Assembly (NCBI GenBank): GCA_023213395.1
Contig: CM041465.1
Span: 53,575,741 to 53,639,740 of the forward strand
Length of the DNA stretch: 64,000 bases
Origin: Cycas panzhihuaensis
Lineage: Eukaryota > Cycadophyta
Reading direction: 5' to 3'
Below, one piece after another: positions 24,015 through 37,415 of this stretch (position 1 is its first letter; each line of letters starts with the position of its first letter). Made by a program: the position numbers and the translations under genes. The notes under the pieces are model-generated. The model was not told the DNA's origin. It made no database searches and saw only the letters and a list, made by a program, of their open reading frames with translations.

Positions 24015-27000
24015 TTAATGATTTATCTCCTTTAAACCTATCTTGTCTCTCAAGTATTGGAACTTTTCTCTTTTCAAAGACTTGGTTAATAGATTTGTAA
24101 TTTGTTCAGCAGTAGAATAATATTTTAATTCAACCTCTTTGCTATGTACTTTTTCTCTAATGAAATGATGGTGAATTTCAATGTGCTTCGTCCTAGCATG
24201 AAACACTAGATTTTTTGTCAATTTGATAGTGCTTTGATTATCACAATATATCATTGTTGCACTGGTTTGAGGGTGATTCAAATTGACCATCAGCTGTCTA
24301 AGCCAAATAGCTTCACAGGTTGCTGTTACAATAGCTTTATATTCTGCTTCCGTTGATGAGAGTGCAACCATCGTCTATTTTTTTGCTACACCATGATATT
24401 ATTGCAGATTATAGAAAGAAGCAATAGCCACTAGTTGATTTCCTTTGACTCTTGTCTTCTACCCAGTCTGAATCACAATATCCAGCAAGTTCTACTGATC
24501 CTCCTCTAGGGTACACTAATTGCAATTCAATTGTTCCACGTAGATATCTTAATATTTTCCAAGCTGCCTTCCAATGTCTTGTTTTTGTTTCCTGCATATA
24601 TCTTGAAAGTATTCCTATGGAGTATGATATGTCAGGTCTGTTGGTTGTAACATAGATTAGACTGCCAATCAATTGCCTATACAGAGTTACATCTACAGTC
24701 TATTCATTTTCATCAGCTACCAAATTACAATTAATTTCCATGGGAGTAGCACATGGATTATACTTTTCCATTCCAAATTTGTTCAGTAAATCCAATATAT
24801 ATTTTCTTTGTGAGACAATAACATATTCCTTCTATTGATTTACTTCTATCACCAAATAATAATTAAGAGGGCCAAGATCTATTATTTCAAATTTCTGTTG
24901 TAGTTGTTCTTTCATTTCTATGATTGAAGCATCATGATTGCTAGTCAATATCATATCGTCTACATATACAGCAACCACTGTAATTTGATTACCTATTTTC
25001 TTGATGTACAAACTGGAATCTGAACCACAATGTTGAAAACCATTGGCACATAAGTATTGATCTAACTTAGCATACCATGCTCTAGGAGCTTGCTTTAGGC
25101 CATATAAAGCCTTTTTTAACTTACATACCAGATGTTCTTAGCCTTGCTTTATATATCCTTCTAGTTGTGTCATATATACATCTTCTTCAAGATCCCCATT
25201 TAAAAATGCACTTTTAACATCAAGTTGAAATATTTTCCAGTTAAGCAAGGTTGAAAGAGCTATTATTGTCTTGACTGTGTTCAACTTGGCTACAGGAGTA
25301 AAAGTTTGTTCAAAATCAATACCTGTTGTTTGAGTATATCCCTTAGCAACAAGCCAAGCTTTATGTTTCTCAATTTTTCCAGTTATTCCATTTTTTATTT
25401 TATAAACCCATCTGTAATTAACTATGGGTTTACCTGGAGGAAGTTCCACTAGATTCCAAGTCTGATTTTTGTTGATTGAGTTCATTTCATCATCCATTAC
25501 TTTTCTCCATTGTGCCTAATTCTGGGCTTCTTGAAAAGATTGTGGTTCATGTTCATCGCTACTGAGTAGAGCTTTGGCCTTTGTCCTCTAGTTTTATGAT
25601 CTAGAATGTTTCCTCCTTCTTCAATGGTCTTTAGGAACCATTTGGGCAATTTCTTTTCATTTTTTGAGTTGTCTCTTTCTTCTAGGCGGGATTCAGCTTC
25701 CTGTATTATATCATTTTCTTCACTAAAATTTTTGTCAGGTGAGCTGGGTAGATTTTCTTCTGTTGTTACATCTGAATGTTCTTCCACAGCATCTTCTTTA
25801 CTAACACTCTTTGTTTCTTCTTCAAGAATTCTAATTTGTGATTGTCCATATGAAAATTCTTCGTTAAACACTACATCTCTACTAACATATATTTTATTTG
25901 TTTTAGGACCAATGCAGTTATAAGCCTTTGAGTTCTTACTGTAACCTATTAGGATACATTCTATGCTTTTTGCATCAACTTTTGTCCTTCTTTTATCTGG
26001 TATATGAACATATGCACGACTACCAAAGACCTTGAGAGAGATGACATCAGGTTTCTTACCTGTCCAAGCTTCTTCTGGAGTGACATTGTCCAGTGCTTTG
26101 GTGGGGCTTCTATTTACAAGATAACACGTTGTATTTACTGCTTCTGCCCAATAGGTTTTTGGAACTTGTTTTTCATGAACCATACTATGAGCCATTTCCA
26201 TCAATGTTCTATTTTTCCTCTCAGTAACTCCATTTGACTATGGAGTATAAGGTGTAGTAATCTGTCTTCGAATTCCATTCTTTTTGCAATATGATAGAAA
26301 TTCATTGGAGATATATTCTCCTCCTCCATCAGACCTTATACACTTAATTTTTGAGACTAATTCAAGTTCCACTTCAGCTTTGAACTCCTTAAAGATTCCA
26401 AAAACTTCAGTTTTATTATGAAGAAAATATACCCAGACTTTTCATGTGAGATCATCAATAAAATTCAGAAAGTATCTACAACCATTTATTAAAAGAGGTG
26501 TAAGAGGTCCGCATAAATCTTCGTGAATTAATTCTAATTTATTTGATGATCTCCATTTACTTTCTTTAAAAGGTAACCTATGAATTTTCCAAACTGACAT
26601 CCTTTGCATATAAAGTTTTCTGAGGAAATATTAAGCAGTCCATGCACCATTTCTGATTTTTTCATTTTTCTTAATGTTTCTACTGGAAAATGCTTGTACT
26701 TCAAATGCCATATTTTATTATCAGAGTTTACAGTAGTACAACCTTTTGGATTCAGATCAGGTATTATCAGATCTGCGATTAACTTGTGCAAGTCATCACT
26801 CCTTATCCCTTTGGCAATGATCTCTCCATTATTTTTCATGTCCAATATCAAACACATACCATCTTCATCAAATACCATTCTCAACCCCTTCCTACTAAGT
26901 TAGGCAAAGGACAAAAGGTTCATTTTAAGGTCTAGAACTAATAATACATTGCCAATTTTCCTTATGTTACCTTATACATGAATTGAAATGGTGCCTTCTC

Positions 27001-27163
27001 CTTTGATTTTTAAAGGGTACTTGTCACCCAATTCAACTAACTTATTAACATTACAAGGTTTTGAGAATTCAAACCAGTCTTCATGATTCATCATATGATG
27101 TGAAGCTCCAGAATCAACAAACCAGGTGTTAGTTTCTTTAGTACCTACTGATAAGGTAGCCAT
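24015..27163 (-). pseudogene. Copia-2 pol: protease, integrase, reverse transcriptase, RNase H
   Basis: Protease at 27,163-26,972 keeps WFVDSGASHHMM, with an intact catalytic DSGAS. Pre-integrase at 26,884-26,534 has CKGCQFGK. Integrase at about 26,530-25,700 has IRSDGGGEYIS and NGVTERKNRTLMEMAH; a stop replaces one residue just before SNGVTERK. Reverse transcriptase at 25,497-24,700 has YRWVYKIK, DVKSAFLNGDLEEDVYM, KALYGLKQAPRAWY and an intact YVDDMILTS (YVDD at 24,966-24,955). RNase H at 24,672-24,015 has YCDSDW, STEAEYKAIV and DNQSTIKL, and ends in a natural-looking stop next to the polypurine tract. Only a few stops and shifts break the polyprotein, so it is the least decayed autonomous element here. 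Confidence 0.93.
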
Positions 27164-27199
27164 AAATGATGTTTCTTCTTCATCTTCTTTAATCTGTTC

Positions 27200-28105
27200 C
27201 TTGTTGTAGTTGCCTATTGGTCTTTTCCCTCTCTGAATGTTAATTCTCTTCTGAGAGCACTAATAGGGATAGTGTCCAATTTGCCCGTAATGATAACATA
27301 TGTCAAATGCTCTGTAGGTACTGGCAAAGTGTTTAAATCTACCATAGTTAAAATACATCTTGGAGTCACGACCTCGTCCTCATCCTCTATTATCTAAATG
27401 TTGACCATGAGTGTTGTTCTTAAAGTCAGGAGTCCTTCCTCTTCCACATATTTAACTTCATCCTCATGGCCCTAAGTTTAATCTAGATGCAAATGCATCT
27501 TCAAGCTCAATTAAGTCTTCATACCAGTGATTTCTTTATTCTTATCTAAGCAAAATTCCAGTCAATTCATCAATGGTCATAGTATCAATTTAATTATTAT
27601 TTGTGATGGTGTTGATGGTGACATCAAATGCCTTGGAAACTTTACTGGAAACCATCTGAACAAGTTCAGATTCAGGTAAAATTTCTCCTACGTTCAGAAG
27701 ACCATTTCTGATTGATGTGATCTTATATATAAATTCAGTAATAGACTTATGTTCTTTCATACTCAACTTATACAAATCCTCTTTTAATGTAAAAATTCTA
27801 GCTTTATTCTTTTAACCAAACAAATTTTAAAAGAACCTCCATATGCTTAATATTGATGTCAAATTTTCAACGTAAACCAATAGTGAATCTAAAACTAACA
27901 ACTTGAGGATCATGATACTAGCATTGTCTCTTTCCAGCCAACTAAGAAGGGTAGTATTAGCTTCATCAGGTTTAGCTTCAGCCCCAATAGCAATATTCCA
28001 GGCATTTCTTGCCCTAAGTAAAGTCTCAACTTTTATTTTCTAAATATGATAATTATTTTCTGTGAGTTTATCTTGTTTAGGGAGACCAAATAGTGAAGCA
28101 GCTAT
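27200..28105 (-). pseudogene. Copia-2 gag
   Basis: The minus strand reads AASLFGLPKQDKLTENNY from about 28,102. The codon where Met is expected (28,105-28,103) is ATA, so the start looks lost. Family-like segments follow: LLVYVENLTSILSIW, then ITEFIYKITSIRNGLL and LVQMVSSKVSKAFDVTI. The zinc knuckle near 27,300 reads CYHYGQIGHYPY and then a stop, so two of its metal-binding Cys positions are gone. It is the structural protein of the particle, now inactive. Confidence 0.82.
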
Positions 28106-28750
28106 TTTTTATTAAGGAGAAAAGGTCTAAAATAGGTCTGGCCATACAGTTGTACAGATTTCTGTACAAAATCCTAACAATACAGATTGAAATGAAATAT
28201 ACCTCAAAATGTAGGTAATTCAGACGCTTAACTAGATCTGAAGACAGATTTACAAAAAAAAAATCTCAGAAGAGAGAAACTGGCCCCGAAAGGAAAAATG
28301 ACAACTAGGGCAAAAAAATATTTTTTGAGAAAACAATAAATGAAAACCTTAGAGAAAATCTTTTAAACTGGTTTAAAACCCTTAGTGCTATCAGTGTAAA
28401 GGATTTAAGATAAAAAATACCTGATTATTTAAGCAAATCAAAGAGATTTTTGGACTAGAGTCTCCAAATCCACGTGGACTGGTTTGGGCTTCGTTTGGCC
28501 TGGAAAATAGCTTTAAATGACTTTGTCATAGAAGAAAAAAATAATCACCATGCTCCGATCTATCTTCCCACCAAATTTCACTTTAATCTAATAACTTTAA
28601 AAAAATGGCATCCATACGGTTCTGTACACTAGAGGATTAATGGCCTTTTAGCGGAACCGGAATCCTATCCTGCTTGTCTCCTTCTTAGACCCTTGACTGG
28701 ATTATTTTTGGTAGAAGAATTCTCCTTTAGAAGAGTAGTTGAGATTGACT

Positions 28751-28763
28751 TGCTCTGATACCA
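28751..28763 (-). promoter_or_regulatory. Copia-2 primer-binding site (initiator tRNA-Met)
   Basis: The plus strand reads TGCTCTGATACCA, abutting the 5' LTR. Confidence 0.92.
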
Positions 28764-28949
28764 CGTTAATCTTAGACTAGGAGACAGATAGGTTGAGAGA
28801 AAAACTCAATAATATTATTATGAGAGTGTTTGATATAAATACAAGAGAAGGTAGGTAATAGTTGGTTCTAGAAGAATAACCAACCTATAACTAACCACTG
28901 AGATTATGACATGTGTCAAATATTAATGATAAAACATTATTCCCTAACA
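28764..28949 (-). repeat. Copia-2 5' LTR
   Basis: CGTTAATCTTAG to CCCTAACA, 186 bp. The first base has changed from T to C. It lies directly next to the PBS. Confidence 0.93.
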
Positions 28950-29910
28950 GTTTAACTAGCCATAGTGGTGTAGTTAATCCATGAGGGCTCGAGAGGACCT
29001 ACATAGGAACCTATTCTTTAAAGCCATTTGAAGTTATTTTAAGAACCTAGACTTTGTGCCTGATTAATAACCTATTATTTTAGTCATTTCTAAAATATTT
29101 GAGGTTTCATTCTATTGTACTTTTTAATGCACATTTATTAGATTATTTTTATTATCATTTGATATATATTTAGGGATATTTCCATCAATGATTTTTAAAG
29201 TTTAAAGAGTTAATTTCATGTTATTATAGACTATTTTAAAGCATGGTTTGAAGCTATTTTATGGTTATATTAAGGCCTATTTTTAGAGAGTTTGAAGTTA
29301 CTATAGAACCTATTTTTTGAAGTTGTTAGAAGGCTATTTTGATGGTGTTATGAGGTTACTTTGAAGCCTATTAAAAGCTACTAAAAGTTTCTTTTTTGAT
29401 GTTATTTTGGAGATGTAAAAAGGATTGTTTGAAGACTATTTTTAAAGTTATTTGAAGAAGTTTACAAGTATTTTGTAATAGGTTTATTGCGGAGCTTTGA
29501 TTTAAAAGAAATAGGCTATTTTTAAGCTGCTCACAAGTATGTTTTATAGCAAAATAATAGACACTTTACATGCAAGTGGTACCAAAAAGATATGCATGTA
29601 TGATTATCATAATGAAGATCATATCTATGAAAGATACATCATTTTGTTTTCTATCATAGAATGAGCATATGTAGCTGGTGTGTAGCAACCTCCTTGTATG
29701 TCAGTGGGCAAATTACAATGAAGTTGCTAGAAATAGTTGAGGGAGTTTTTTCTTACTATTCATAAGCTAGAAATAACTCCATATTCTTGAAAAAAAAGAA
29801 GTTTCCATAGTTAAGTAGCCTATTCTTTCAAAAAAAAAAAAAGAATAAGGGGATTTTATATGTCAAAATGTAAACACTACACAGTTAAAAAAAGAAAAGT
29901 TTATTTAGGC

Positions 29911-30233
29911 TAATGGAAATAGAGCCAAACAAGTGCAACAATATTCAAGCCATGTTCAAAAACATATTCAAATCTATTATCAATTCATTTTGTACATTGT
30001 TAAAAAATTTTACATAGATTGGTGGTGTTGATGAATATTGAGGATTTTGAGCCCCATAAATTTATATTTTAGAGGTAGGTAGGAACCTACCTCAACCTCT
30101 AAATTTAAAATATAATAAAATAATAAACAACTTGAAATAAAATAACATTACCTTATCCAAGTGATAGTTAAGGACAACTCACGTGGTCCTAAGATATTTG
30201 CACAAATAAATAAATATAATCAACATTAATCCA
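29911..30233 (-). repeat. Element E 3' LTR (outer end truncated)
   Basis: Matches 38,689-39,020 from TAATGG to ATTAATCCA, but the first ten bases (TGAAAGTTG and the following G) are missing at the junction with unit Y. Confidence 0.82.
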
Positions 30234-30244
30234 AAATTCTCTCC

Positions 30245-31000
30245 CATAATATTCATTACATACATCTTCAAACTTTTCTTTCACTTTGTGAAACTTGAAC
30301 TTTAGGAAAACTTTAAGAGAGAGATTAAGTGCTTGCTCCTTTACTTTGTCATCATCATGCATTATTGTCCTTACAATGTAGTCCTCTTCAATAATATATG
30401 GTTCAAGTGATTTCCATACTTGTCTTAGTAGGATGAGGTTGATATGATTTGAATGAGTAGGTGTGGCTTTATTAAGATCTGTGTCTTCTTCAACTTTTAC
30501 CTTATTGAAGTCAATTTAGTCAAAGTTATATACAACATCATCAAATGCAATAATGTGATCATCAATTTTATTGAAATCATTGATAGTACATACAATATTA
30601 GCCAATACATTATTATTAACCTACTTTATTCTTTGTCCCATATGTAAAACATCATTAGTATAATTAGTTTCCTTTCGTTCTATAATGTCTCTCCCATAAA
30701 CTAATTCCAAGGTATCCCATACAGTTTTAGACATGGTCATTTCACCAATACTAGTGAATTTAGTGTTATCTAATACACAAAAAATTAATGCTAAAGCCTC
30801 ATTATCTTTTCTTATATTTTGTTTAAAATTTAGTTCATCTTCTAAGTAACCATCCTTTATAAACTTCTAAAGATTATTTACAATAAAATATAATTTCATT
30901 ACTTTACTCCAAATTTAAAAATCAGTTCTATCAAATATGAGAAAGCTTATATCACCAATATTCATTGACATTATAAAAGACTTCAATACATAATCTAAAA
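30245..31000 (-). pseudogene. Element E copia-type gag
   Basis: From about 30,970 the minus strand reads MSMNIGDISFLIFDRTDF, a stop, then IWSKVMKLYFIVNN. Further on are KDNEALALIFCVLDNTKF and MTMSKTVWDTLELVYG. These match the order in copia Gag (UBN2-like): W-x-x-M, KD-x-A-x-x-I, and A-x-x-x-W-x-x-L-x-x-x-YG. The frame then runs, with few stops, as acidic and basic low-complexity sequence (KVKEQALNLSLKVFLKFKF) almost to the polypurine tract. No protease follows, so the frame ends as a Gag-only protein. Stops make it a pseudogene. Confidence 0.65.
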
Positions 31001-32436
31001 GTATGGTTTTGATGAATAAATAAGAATCCCTTTAACCTCAAATAATTTAAAAAATGTAATAGAACTCTTTTCTAATGAACTTTCAATTAGATACCTAGAT
31101 TCCTTCTTAACAAATAAGGAAGATAATTTGATGATGATGTGTATATATATATATATATATCTTTTGAATGAAATCAATGTGAATATAGTGCACCCCTTTG
31201 AAATGAAGCAAACATAAATCAATAATTTTTCTGAAATGATATAATATAACTCTTAAGACAATGAACAACTTAGAATGAAATCAAATCAATAAGATTCCTT
31301 CTTAACACATAAAAGGAGGTAACTAGATAATGAAAATGAAGTATATCGCTTTAAAATGAACTCAATGTAAGATAGAACACCTTCTTGAATGAAAATATAT
31401 ATAACATAAACAAGCTTTCATAATGACTCAAATAAGCTTCTAGAAAAGAAATGATCTTATACACATGCAAAGGGATGCAATCTAAATACACTTTTAGGTG
31501 CAATAAAATAAATCTTAGTTGATATTTTAAGAAAGCTTTAAGAAATGATCACGTTAATGAGAAAAAAGGCCTATTGTGAGCTTCAATATATGAAGGAATA
31601 AGCTATAAATAAATGAAAAATAAATATGCTTTTATATAATCCCCTTTCAAGCTACAAAAGGATGCAAAGTATGCTTTTAGTATAGCCTTGAATATGCACT
31701 TTTATTTGACCTTGAATGCACTTTAAAAGAATGCTTTAAAGAAGCAAGTTAACTTTAAAATAAACAAAAATATACTTTATATGATCTCTAAAGTAAAGAG
31801 TATGAGCTAATAAATAAAGTAGTAGCTTTAAAATAAAGGTATTAAGAGTTAGAGAGCACTAGTTTGAATAATTTACTTTTAAAAGTCTTCTTCTTGTTCA
31901 CGAGGCTAAAGATATCACTAAAATGCTATAAAATTTAAATTTAATCTTTTAAAAATAATTAAAATCAGTTAACAATAGATAAGTAACTCAATAACATGAA
32001 GGTATGCCAAGGTAGAATAAAAAATTAGTTCAAAATATCTGAAAAGCTATTAAACTAGAGTCAACCAAGAGGCCTAATATAACTAGACTTAAAACCCTAT
32101 AAAACAACTTTAAATCTTATTAAAATCCACTTTAATATGTAGATCCTCAAATTACCTTTCCAACAGATCCAATCGTTCCAAAAATGAACTCTTTGATTAA
32201 AAGTTATAGTAAAAATAATGAAAGGGCCTCTTTAAGGTAATACAACCAAGTAAGAGGGGCTAAGCCCCTTTGAACTAAGGCCCTTGGTCACATGGAGGGC
32301 CTAAATGATCAACTAATAGGGTCCAAAAGGGCCTACAGGACTTGAAATTTTATAAATAATACTTAATACCCTTTAAATCTAAAATTATAAAAAATAGCTA
32401 ATAAAAGGTTAAAATTTGCCTCTTTAATTAATAAAT
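31001..32436 (-). other. Element E internal non-coding region
   Basis: AT-rich, with a TA microsatellite at 31,141-31,160 and no recognised domain. It resumes at 37,756 after element F. Confidence 0.5.
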
Positions 32437-32760
32437 TGTTAGAAAATGCAACTAAAGCAAACGAGGTTGACATGATCTTTCACATCAGGTAGATAACAAG
32501 TAGAAACAAATCGAACAGGACACCATATTACTGTGGGAAACCCTTACGAGTGAAAACCCACAAATGAATAATATTCACATTATGAAAAAATGATGATACA
32601 TCAAAGATGGACTTTGATCTATATTTATAGATCTAAAGTGCCAAATATAAGTATAAATACATCTATTAGGTCACCACAATCAAGACTATTCCTCTACATA
32701 ATTAGGCATAAAAATAGAAGGCCCACATTACATTAGGTGGTATGGTCACATATTTTAACA
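32437..32760 (-). repeat. Element F 3' LTR
   Basis: TGTTAGAAAATG to TTTTAACA, 324 bp, preceded by TAAAT. It contains GGAAACCCTTACG and AACCCACAAATGAATA blocks. Confidence 0.93.
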
Positions 32761-35700
32761 TCCCCTCTTAATGTAAATGTGGGGCAATAAGGATTATCAC
32801 TAGGAATAAATCCCCTCTCAAGGATAACCTTACTCAACCTAATATGCACAAACGTCGATGTAGCAATATTCACTCGAATGTAATGGTGCCATGCCTCATA
32901 TGTGCTTAATTCATTGGAAATGATCCAACAGACCTACAACCATACAACTCTCTATGTACCTGACACTACGTCCATTCCAATTAGCCATATTCCTCTTAAA
33001 ATATATCAAAGCAACTTTAGAAGATGGCAATTATCATAGAGAAAGACATCTTTACTAAATCAACATGATTTAATAGTCTATCTTTGGGTGACATTATATA
33101 TCAAATTCATGACTCAAATGGCGTAATTACCAGCCAACTAAACTTTAAAAAAAAAGGGTGAACGGTGGGCAAATGTGAATAAATACAAATCTACGATCAT
33201 CTATTTAAGCAATTGTTTAGAGACATAGAGTTATAACAAAGTATTCATAGGTGATGACTATAGTATGATATTTAGACGGTGATGGATTTAATCATACATT
33301 AAACAAGTATTCAACATCATGGCAACACGAAATGGTAGCTGGGCAGATTATTCAACAACGATGAAATGGTGGCTATAATACGATGTGGGCAATGAGAATA
33401 TACATGCAGTTATAGACCACGGGTGTTTAAATGTAGTTTATCAATGGCTCTAAAATGATGGTAGCTCCTGCAATGCACTTCATATAATCGTAATCAGTGG
33501 CAGGGAGGGAACAGTAAATTCATTAACATGGAATCTCTCACACAGCTAGAGAAAATAGTGAAAGTAATAATATGAATGATTAAACTGAACGGGCAACTCT
33601 TTAAATTGTATATTAGATGGCAGTTTATATGTCATAGCAGATGCATATCCACACTGAATTAAAAAACAATGGCTGTGATTGCATATATCAACATGTAGAT
33701 ACAAAGGCAATAATGGAATAGAAGGATATATTAACACACAGGTCTAATATACATTTAAATAGGCAACTTTAGTTGTACACGCATGGGCGATTCTATATAC
33801 TTCAACATACAGCATGACTACCTATGTATCATGCTATTGGAAATAGGTGGAAGTATATGTATATAGATAGTGAGTAAAATAATGCAGGCCATATATTAAT
33901 CAAAGGATTAATAAAAATAATGGAAACTGACATATATAATATACAGTATAATATAATAATGTAGAGGATATGGGTGATGAGACTTTGAACACGTAATATA
34001 TCAATCACTGGTAGTAAGCATAAACAAACCAGCAATATAATATATAGGTGATAATACAAATTAGAAACTCTAAAATATCAACGATGACATTATTATATGA
34101 TGAGCATACCTTATTTTATTGACCATGTGTATTGATTTCATAGCACTGTAATAGCCTCGCTAGGGTTTTTGCACTCTCCCTTGTTGACCATGTTTATTAA
34201 TTTATTGGTAACATGAGGAATATATAGGGTGACTTGATAATGATTCAATGGCATTGAATTTAAGGTGAAAAGATTACATCAAGCTCATTTCATTGGTGAT
34301 GATATGAGATAATAATTTAGATTCTCTTGCATGTAATTGCATGAGAGAGTTATTAAGACGATGTTATGGCAAAGTGATACGTGGTGGTTATGATGTATTT
34401 TTCATTGTAAAATTTTGTTTGGTAATGATGTATGCATGGTGGTGGTCTAATGGTGATTCATGAGGTGTTTAAATGCTCCTTGAGTGTGAGTTACATGAAG
34501 GAGTCTTATAGGCAAAGATGGCAATGATGTATGCTTGTTGCATGTATGATTACATGGCAAATTTTGGGTGTATGTTGAGAATAGGTTTTAAGGGCAAAAT
34601 TGAGAGCCAATTTGAAAGCTAGCATGAGGGTGAGAATGGGCAAGTTTAAGGGAGATAATGGGTGAGATTGGGTGAGAGTTTAGGGAAAAGAAGAGCATGT
34701 ATGAGATACCTTTTTCAACAAATTAATACAAACTCCGTTACTTTGGTTAGTATGCCATTGATCATTGCAAAACAAAGTTCATGATTTATGTGATGATTTA
34801 GTGAAATATGTGAAATAAATATGTAATTTATTCATGATTTACATTCAAGTTCAGTTGCATCAGATGTATATGAGGCGATGAGGTTTAGAATTTGCTTATA
34901 TAAATGGTTGTTGGACTGATTGATAGCATGAGGTGTGTAGCCTTATTTGATGCTGGTTCAACATAGGTGTATATCTGAACAAGTCTGATGTGGAATCGAA
35001 GTAAAGTGCTTAATAAAATTTGAAGTGTGAATGGAAAGGTCTAAGACGAGAAGCCTTAAAATCAATTATGCCTTTTTCATGGTATGTACAGTTAGCCTAT
35101 CAGGTTGCATTGTATGTGGGTATCATGATGCAGATGGTGAGGTTTGGTGCATGTTGTGGTTTTCCTCCCATGGTTTGTTGGCATAAGTTGTAGTGGACAG
35201 GTATGGGATCCCTGTTCATGACTGTTCATGGAATAATTTCCCCTCATAATTCATGTTTGGACCATGTCAGAAGCCTTCCATTTGTTTTCCTTAGTGCATT
35301 GGAGTACACACATCTTAGATGAAGATTGTAGCAGTAGGATTGTAAGCATTTGAAGCATATTAGTTGTTCAGCTTATAAATAGTGTAATCTGTAGGGGAAA
35401 TGCATGTGATCAGTCTAGATGTTATAGAGTTATTGATGTATCATGTTGAGTATCATTTGGTTATAGGTTTTATTTTGCTTCACTTATTTATGATGTTATT
35501 TAGTAGGTGTGGAGGTTTGTTTGCCTAACATTGTGCTTGAGACGAAAGTAGGACTTAGTGATAGGTTGATGATGAGGAGCTGTTAGATGATGTGATATGG
35601 ATTACAACCCCATGTTTTGTTGATAGTTGAAGACCTACAGGATGATGGAAGATCATGGATTAGCATGCTAGTTAAAACTTTTGATAGATACCGACATTCC

Positions 35701-35962
35701 AGTGAGTACAGAATTATAATGGAGAGCTCTATTGAAGCAAGAACTTGGTAAGACTTGTTGTAGGATTTCTAGTAGGAAGAAGGATTAAGGTATGATAAGA
35801 CATTTACACCAATATCTATGTACATTAGTTTATTTGATCCTTACTTTAGTAGCTTCAGATAATTGGGTATTGTATCGTATCATATCATATCAATGTTCCT
35901 TAATGAAGACTTGAAGAGGTGATTCACATGGCTTAAGTGGCTCATCCTCTTGGTTTAGTCAC

Positions 35963-36531
35963 AGGAATATGATTGATTGGAATGGACAAAGTGTCAGGTG
36001 CAAAGAGAGTTGTATGGTTGTAGGTCTGTTGGAGTATTTCCAAAGAATTGAGCACATACGAGGCATGGCACCATTACATCTGAGTGAAGATCGCTACATC
36101 GACGTTTGTGTATATTGGGTTGAGTAAGGTTATCCTTGAGAGGGGATTTATTCCCAATGATAATCCTTGTTGCCCCACATTTACATTAAGAGGAGATGTT
36201 AAAATATGTGAGTATACCACCTAATGTAATGTGGGCCTCTTATTTTTATGCCTAATTATGTGGAGGAATAGTCTTGGTTATGGTGACCTAATGGATGTAT
36301 TTGTACTTATATTTGGCATTTTAGATCTATAAATATAGATCAAAGTCCATCTTTGATATATCATCATTTTTTCATAATTTGAATATTATTCATTTGTGGG
36401 TTTTCACCTGTAAGGGTTTTCCACAGCAATATGGTATCCTGTGCAATCTATTTTTGTTTGTTATCTGCAGATGTGAAAGATCTTATTGACCTTGCTTACT
36501 TTAGTTACATTTTCTAACATGGTATCAGAGC
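35963..36531 (+). repeat. Inverted LTR copy plus 3' internal sequence inside element F
   Basis: Reverse complement of 32,437-32,998. It comprises about 235 bp of 3' internal sequence, a polypurine tract (CATTAAGAGGAGA, 36,185-36,197), a 322-bp LTR (36,198-36,519) and, immediately after, a PBS TGGTATCAGAGC (36,520-36,531). An LTR with a PPT on one side and a PBS on the other is what lies between two tandem elements sharing an LTR. Confidence 0.88.
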
Positions 36532-37415
36532 ATGTAGGTCGTACATAGGCATATGAATGTTGTTAGAGGTCTAATTGATGGTGCCAGGTCATGTTGGCTT
36601 GCCCTTAGCAGATTGGCATACCTAATAACCTTGTAGAGCATCCATTGTAGTGTAGATGATCACTAAGGATCATGAGAGCCTTTTATCCATTATTTGCATG
36701 TACTTTGAGCTATGTGGAGGTGTGTAGATAAGTTTTAACTCCGTTGATTATCATATGAAGGTTATTTAAACTTGTTGAAGGTGTTGGATCCCCAATTGAC
36801 AATGTTGTTGAGTTTGGATGCCCTAGGGTTGATTTCCAACCCTATGTTACCAGTGGGAGAGTGACGAAACCCTAATGAGCATGTTGCAGAGTCATGAAGT
36901 CATAATACGGTCAATATAAAGCTGCATGATGAGTGTTGGCATCACCCAACCATGATATTAACTGAGTCACGTTGTGATTACTCCGTTGAGCCACTGGTTG
37001 TCGTCACCCACATGCACTTGTTATCATTGTAATCTACATGTTGATGATTGAATTCCATCACTGTTGTCTTCATATTACAGTTCATCAATCGAATGCAACA
37101 TCATCCTCATGAATTATATCATCTTGTGTGCTGTGGAGAGTCACCCAGTGAAGTAGTCTATTATAGTTTATTGCTATCTGCCATAGTTTACAGTTTGCAT
37201 CAATGTGAAGATAATTTATAGTTTGTGTTAAGGTGAAGATGCTATCTTAATGATGTAGGCTATTTCATCACTTGTGTGATGATATTCAGTCACCTGGATG
37301 AGGTTTTAATAGCCTTCATGTCACACACTTAATCGCGTTTTTTTTTTTTATAAACACCGCCTTCATTTTTTTTACAGTCTTCCATGGATATGCAACCATT
37401 ATTTTTCTATATACA

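Larger units (their letters stand above)
23822..28949 (-). mobile_element. Copia-2, complete Ty1/copia retrotransposon, moderately decayed
   Basis: A 5,128-bp minus-strand element with 186-bp LTRs that differ at about 9 positions by eye. The flanks are GTTTT on the left and GTTTA on the right, a TSD with one later change. The PBS abuts the 5' (right) LTR. The 3' LTR is preceded by a GAGAGGG polypurine tract that directly follows the pol stop codon. It interrupts unit Y. The uninterrupted target is kept at 39,239-39,243 and 58,877-58,881, so insertion followed the divergence of the Y copies. It is better preserved than copia-1, with long open stretches in every domain. Confidence 0.96.
23598..29910. 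repeat. Y unit, copy a, split by copia-2
   Basis: 23,598-23,821 plus 28,955-29,910 align with 39,021-40,188 and 58,659-59,840. The unit is non-coding and is rich in loosely repeated phrases of the type GCTATTTTAAGG and TTTGAAGCTA. The right end of this copy stops at TTTATTTAGGC and jumps into a truncated LTR of element E, whereas the other two copies continue for another kilobase. Confidence 0.82.

Noticed and set aside
25606-26903. Plus-strand open frames opposite copia-2 integrase and pre-integrase
   Set aside because: Shadows of the minus-strand pol frame. No independent signal.
33000-36000. Interior of element F examined for gag or pol
   Set aside because: Only short frames without domain hallmarks on either strand, so it is treated as non-coding.
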